Below, one piece after another: positions 60,729-64,000 of a stretch of 64,000 nucleotides of DNA. Origin of the DNA: Acidobacteriaceae bacterium (GTDB lineage Bacteria; Acidobacteriota; Terriglobia; Terriglobales; Acidobacteriaceae). The position numbers and the translations under genes were made by a program. Position 1 is the stretch's first letter, and each line of letters opens with the position of its first letter. Where the stretch lies: positions 124,001 through 188,000 of the forward strand of contig JAPWKG010000004.1 in the NCBI GenBank assembly GCA_028283625.1. The letters run 5' to 3'. The notes under the pieces are model-generated. The model saw nothing but the letters and a program-made list of their open reading frames with translations, was not told where the DNA came from and searched no databases.

Positions 60729-61313
60729 TTACAGGGTCATGATTTCCTTTTCCTTCGTCTTGAAGTGCTCGTCGATGCGCTTGATCTCGGCATCGGTGAG
60801 CGCCTGGATCTCTTCATTGGCCTTCTTTTCGTCGTCGGCGGAGATTAGCTTGTCCTTGGCGGCTTTCTTTACCTGATCATTGCCATCGCGGCGAATGTTG
60901 CGGATCGAGGTTTTGTGCTCTTCCAGAGTGCCTGCAAGCTGCTTGACCACGTCCTTACGCCGTTCTTCTGTCATGGGCGGAATGGGCACGCGAATAATCT
61001 TGCCGTCGTTCATCGGGTTGAAGCCCTGGTTGGAGCCGCGGATCGCCTTTTCGATGGGGCCCAGCAGGCTCTTGTCCCACGGCTCAACCGTCAGCAACTG
61101 GGCTTCGGGAGCCTTGAGCGTGCCTACCTGCGACAACGGCACCTCACTGCCGTACTGCTCCACGCGAACGCCGTCCAGCATGTGGACCGAGGCGCGGCCC
61201 GTGCGGATGCTGGCCAGATGTGTGCGGAAGTCCTCGACCGTCTTGTTCATGCGAGTCTTCAAGCTCTCTGCCACGCTCTTGAGCGCCTCAATATTTGCCA
61301 TTGCTGATGCCAT
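60729..61313 (-). CDS. frr: ribosome recycling factor
   Basis: 194 aa from ATG 61311-61313, with GAGGAAA upstream. Domain I/II landmarks: MNKTVEDFRTHLASIRTGRASVHMLDGVRVEQYGSEVPLSQVG, LTVEPWDKSLLGPIEKAI, GKIIRVPIPPMTEERRKDVVKQ and the C-terminal DEKKANEEIQALTDAEIKRIDE. Splits post-termination ribosomes with EF-G. Not accompanied here by pyrH or tsf. Confidence 0.97.
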   Translation of the reverse strand: MASAMANIEALKSVAESLKTRMNKTVEDFRTHLASIRTGRASVHMLDGVRVEQYGSEVPLSQVGTLKAPEAQLLTVEPWDKSLLGPIEKAIRGSNQGFNPMNDGKIIRVPIPPMTEERRKDVVKQLAGTLEEHKTSIRNIRRDGNDQVKKAAKDKLISADDEKKANEEIQALTDAEIKRIDEHFKTKEKEIMTL

Positions 61314-61900
61314 CTGTGTTTCCTCTCTTGATCGGGGCCAGCAGGCCACAACGAATGATTGTACAAAGCCCGGAGCGAATCTGCCCGGCTTTTGCTCTCC
61401 GCGCGGCCTGCCGGCTTTGTAAGCCGGTTGTGCTGGAAGGGGGGAGCGCCACGGTTTTGCCGCGCGGCTTGCTTGTCGGAGGCGTTCCTGAAGCCTCCGG
61501 AGCAGAAAACTCGCTCCCGGGCAGCAATATTCTTTTTGCGGCCCGTAGGAGGGGGCACGAGGGGAATCGTGTTCGCTAAGCGCTTGGCAAGGGGAGAGGC
61601 GTGCGGCGCTGGTGAAGACGTAAATGTTGATTTTGTTGCTAAAACAACGCTCTACGCCCCTCGGTTCGCTGGTCGGAGCTGCGGTCCGGACGCCCGGGAG
61701 CAGACCGCGGAAGGCTGGTTGGGGTGGCATCGCCGATTCGTTTGGTGTGGGGTTTTTTCTGCCGGTTCGCCTCCCGTGGCTCGGCTCGCCTATAATCAAG
61801 ACTCCCCCGGTTGGGCAGTTTTTCTTGGCTGTTTGAGGCGCGCGGGTAGCAAAGATTCAATTAGAGCAGTGAGGGTGTGGTCATCTTTACCGGAATGCGA
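61314..61900. other. 587-nt divergent intergenic region frr / bamA
   Basis: No gene is supported. TATAAT at 61791-61796 is a good -10 for the bamA-like gene, leaving a leader of about 100 nt; the -35 is weak (TTCGCC). A hairpin CGGAGGC-gttcctgaa-GCCTCCG is near 61480. One T-rich stretch (TTGATTTTGTTGC) stands out at 61625. Confidence 0.45.
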
Positions 61901-64000
61901 GTGAGCGCAAGCTCCCTGAACTGTAAGTCTCTGCCTGTGCGCACGCGCTCCAGCCGCTTTCGCATCCTTCTTGGATTGGCGGCTGCCTCCGCTGTGGCTC
62001 TGGGAGCCGCACGCTCGGCCTCCGCACAGGTTCATGCAACTCCACAATTTACGGCGGATAACGCGGGCCCGCAGATTCTGTGCCAGACACAGGTCGTCGG
62101 TAACCGTCGTATTCCTAAGGAGTCGGTGCTGGCGCGTCTGTTCTCGCGCCCTGGCGATCAGTACGACCCCGCCGTGGTGGAACGCGATTTCAACTCGCTC
62201 TGGAATACGGGCTACTTCGACGACGTGCGCATTGAGCGCGTGAACGATCCGAGCTGCGTGCAGCTCATCGTCTACGTTCGCGAAAAGCCGACGATCCGCG
62301 AGATTAACTACAAGGGCCTCAACGCGATCTCGGTCTCTGACGTGCTCGACCGCTTCAAGAAGGAGAAGGTCGGCCTTTCGGTGGAGAGCCAGTATGACCC
62401 CACGCGCATCAAGCGCGCAGAGGTCGTTCTGCAGCAGATGCTCGGTGAGCATGGTCATCAGTTCGCCAGCATTCGCACGGAAATCAAGACCATTCCTCCC
62501 GCAGCCGTAGCGGTCACCTTCAACGTGAAGGAAGGCCCGACGGTTAAGGTGGGACACATCCGCTTTGAAGGCAATGAGCATGTTTCTGCGCATGACCTGC
62601 GTGCTTCCATGCGCAACCTGAAGCCGATCGGTCTGCCGCACTCGTTGATCTTTGAAAACATCTTCCCGCGTACCTACGACGCGTCGAAGCTGGATGAAGA
62701 TGCTGATCGCGTTCGCCAGGCATACCGTGACCGTGGCTATGCCAAGGCCATCACCGGCGAGCCGGAGACGAACGTTCGTAACGCGGGCGGTATCAACCCG
62801 CTGACGCTGCGTCCTTCCACCGGCAAGCGTGTCGACATTCTGATTCCGATTGAAGAAGGGGATCGCTATCGTCTTGGTGGCATTACCTTCACCGGAAACA
62901 AGACGCTGACCAACTCGCGTGCGCTGCGTGCGCAGTTTGCGATCAAGGACGGCGACTGGTTCAATGCCACGCTCTTCGGCAAGGGGCTGCAGCAGCTGCA
63001 GAAGGCCTATGGCTCCTACGGCTTCATTAACTTTGTCGGAACGCCAACGCCGCGCTTTGACGATGCCAAGCACCTGATCTATCTGGACATCGACATCGAT
63101 GAAGGCAAGAAGTTCTACATCTCCCGCATCGAGTTCACGGGCAACACCCTGACGCGTGATCGCGTTATCCGCCGCGAGCTGATGGTGGAAGAAGGTCAGC
63201 CGTACAACTCGCAGATGATCGACTACTCTCTGCAGCGTCTGAACCAGCTTTCCTACTTCGATAACCTGAAGGCGGACGAGAGCGTGGAAACGCGTCAGAA
63301 CGCTGATGCCGGAACGGTTGATCTGCTGATCAAGCTGAAGGAAAAGGGTAAGAACTCCATCGGTCTGAACGGCGGTGTTTCCGGTACGTCCGGTTCGTTC
63401 CTCGGTCTGAACTACGAAACGAACAACTTCCTCGGTCTGGGAGAAACGCTCTCAGTCAACGCCAACATCGGTGACCTTTCGCGTAACCTTAGTCTCGGCT
63501 TTACCGAGCCGTATCTGCGCAACAAGCCGATCTCGCTCGGTATTCAGGTCTTCGCAACCAAGTACGACTACAACCCTGCGAAGAGCTACGCGATCGCGAA
63601 CGGCCAGAGCGCAAACCTGACGAACGCGCAGCAGTCGTTGCTGACTAACTACAACCAGTCTTCGACCGGTTTAACGGTTTCCACCTCGACGGCGCTGCGC
63701 AAGCTCTTCCACCTGACCGGTGTGTCGCGTGTGGGTGTTTCGTACTCGCTGTCGCGCTCGGGAATTTCAACCTTCAACGACAACACGCGTAACGTCTTCG
63801 AGACACTGGCCTTCCGCTCCGGTATCGCCGGACAGAACCAGCTTGACGGTATCGTCAGCTCGATCATTACGCCGAGCTTCTCGTTCTCGACGCTCGACCG
63901 TGGTGTCGGTCCTCACTCGGGTCGCGATCTGAACGTAGCCTTCCAGTTTGCAGGCTTTGGTGGTAACACCAAGTACTACACGCCGACGGTTGCCTTCCGC
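61901..64000 (+). CDS. bamA: outer-membrane assembly factor BamA-like (Omp85), 5' part
   Basis: First 700 codons; the gene continues past the window. GTG 61901 is in frame, with GGAA upstream, and gives a signal peptide (RILLGLAAASAVALGAARSASAQ); the ATG at 61894 is out of frame. Five POTRA-like repeats follow: QVVGNRRIPKESVLARL, INYKGLNAISVSDVLD, IRFEGNEHVSAHDLR, ITFTGNKTLTNSRALR and IEFTGNTLTRDRVIRR. The barrel begins near GLNGGVSGTSGSFLGLNYETNNFLGLGE. Inserts outer-membrane proteins. TamA is less likely with five POTRAs. Confidence 0.92.
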   Translation, partial: MSASSLNCKSLPVRTRSSRFRILLGLAAASAVALGAARSASAQVHATPQFTADNAGPQILCQTQVVGNRRIPKESVLARLFSRPGDQYDPAVVERDFNSLWNTGYFDDVRIERVNDPSCVQLIVYVREKPTIREINYKGLNAISVSDVLDRFKKEKVGLSVESQYDPTRIKRAEVVLQQMLGEHGHQFASIRTEIKTIPPAAVAVTFNVKEGPTVKVGHIRFEGNEHVSAHDLRASMRNLKPIGLPHSLIFENIFPRTYDASKLDEDADRVRQAYRDRGYAKAITGEPETNVRNAGGINPLTLRPSTGKRVDILIPIEEGDRYRLGGITFTGNKTLTNSRALRAQFAIKDGDWFNATLFGKGLQQLQKAYGSYGFINFVGTPTPRFDDAKHLIYLDIDIDEGKKFYISRIEFTGNTLTRDRVIRRELMVEEGQPYNSQMIDYSLQRLNQLSYFDNLKADESVETRQNADAGTVDLLIKLKEKGKNSIGLNGGVSGTSGSFLGLNYETNNFLGLGETLSVNANIGDLSRNLSLGFTEPYLRNKPISLGIQVFATKYDYNPAKSYAIANGQSANLTNAQQSLLTNYNQSSTGLTVSTSTALRKLFHLTGVSRVGVSYSLSRSGISTFNDNTRNVFETLAFRSGIAGQNQLDGIVSSIITPSFSFSTLDRGVGPHSGRDLNVAFQFAGFGGNTKYYTPTVAFR

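Overview
The window is about 60% GC, densely coded and strand-mixed. It looks like a chromosomal core segment of an Acidobacteriota bacterium, probably family Acidobacteriaceae (Terriglobus/Granulicella/Edaphobacter-like). The support is Gram-negative envelope genes (BamA-like Omp85, MurJ, a patatin with a C-terminal barrel, lipoproteins), scattered biosynthetic genes instead of large operons, a YXWGXW-type Gln/His-rich lipoprotein, and many secreted proteins. The genus is inferred from gene style only. No prophage, insertion sequence, CRISPR array, integrase or plasmid gene was seen.

Layout. 1-2.2 kb: tryptophan genes on the minus strand, the 5' end of trpB preceded by an apparent attenuator with a Phe-rich leader peptide, then trpF and trpC overlapping at TGATG. 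2.5-4.5 kb: a cysteine-free ribosomal protein S4, a small CxCG protein and a secreted metallo-beta-lactamase-fold protein. 4.6-13.2 kb: aconitase, a Gln/His-rich lipoprotein, an NRAMP manganese transporter behind a DtxR/MntR-type palindrome, dUTPase and a GT-C-like membrane protein. 13.4-21.4 kb: rplU-rpmA, hemL, purM with an unusual purN-like gene, an M50 protease with a zinc ribbon, a MerR regulator and murJ. 21.5-28.4 kb: iscX, a Yip1-family protein, a haloperoxidase-like hydrolase, acpP-fabF, a zinc-ribbon microprotein, rmuC and a DsbA-like protein.

28.6-40.9 kb: radical SAM protein, orphan oligopeptide ABC ATPase, metallophosphoesterase, msrA, patatin-barrel (type Vd-like) protein, HIT protein, M48 and M13 metallopeptidases, aquaporin and an acyltransferase-3 protein. 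41-51.9 kb: gyrB, an arylsulfotransferase-like lipoprotein, an MscS-type channel, a Met/His-rich exported protein, yqeY and dnaB. 52-60.7 kb: VOC protein with a WYL regulator, an L,D-transpeptidase, an orphan H-box protein, tRNA-Leu(CAG), a structured non-coding stretch with two tiny paralogous membrane peptides, a DUF2251-like protein, a membrane glycosyltransferase-like protein, dacB and folP. 60.7-64 kb: frr and the first 700 codons of a bamA-like gene that runs off the window.

The strongest candidates for something undescribed are (1) the attenuator before trpB, whose leader reads MQNFASPFFFFPFRYWHPV, with 1:2, 2:3 and 3:4 pairings; (2) the twin 28- and 30-residue membrane peptides beside tRNA-Leu, the second preceded by a compact three-way-junction RNA; (3) competing hairpins before a Met-rich exported protein; and (4) a purN homologue whose expected catalytic Asn-His-Asp reads Ala-His-Glu. 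Almost every convergent gene pair is separated by a long perfect hairpin that can serve as a two-way terminator.
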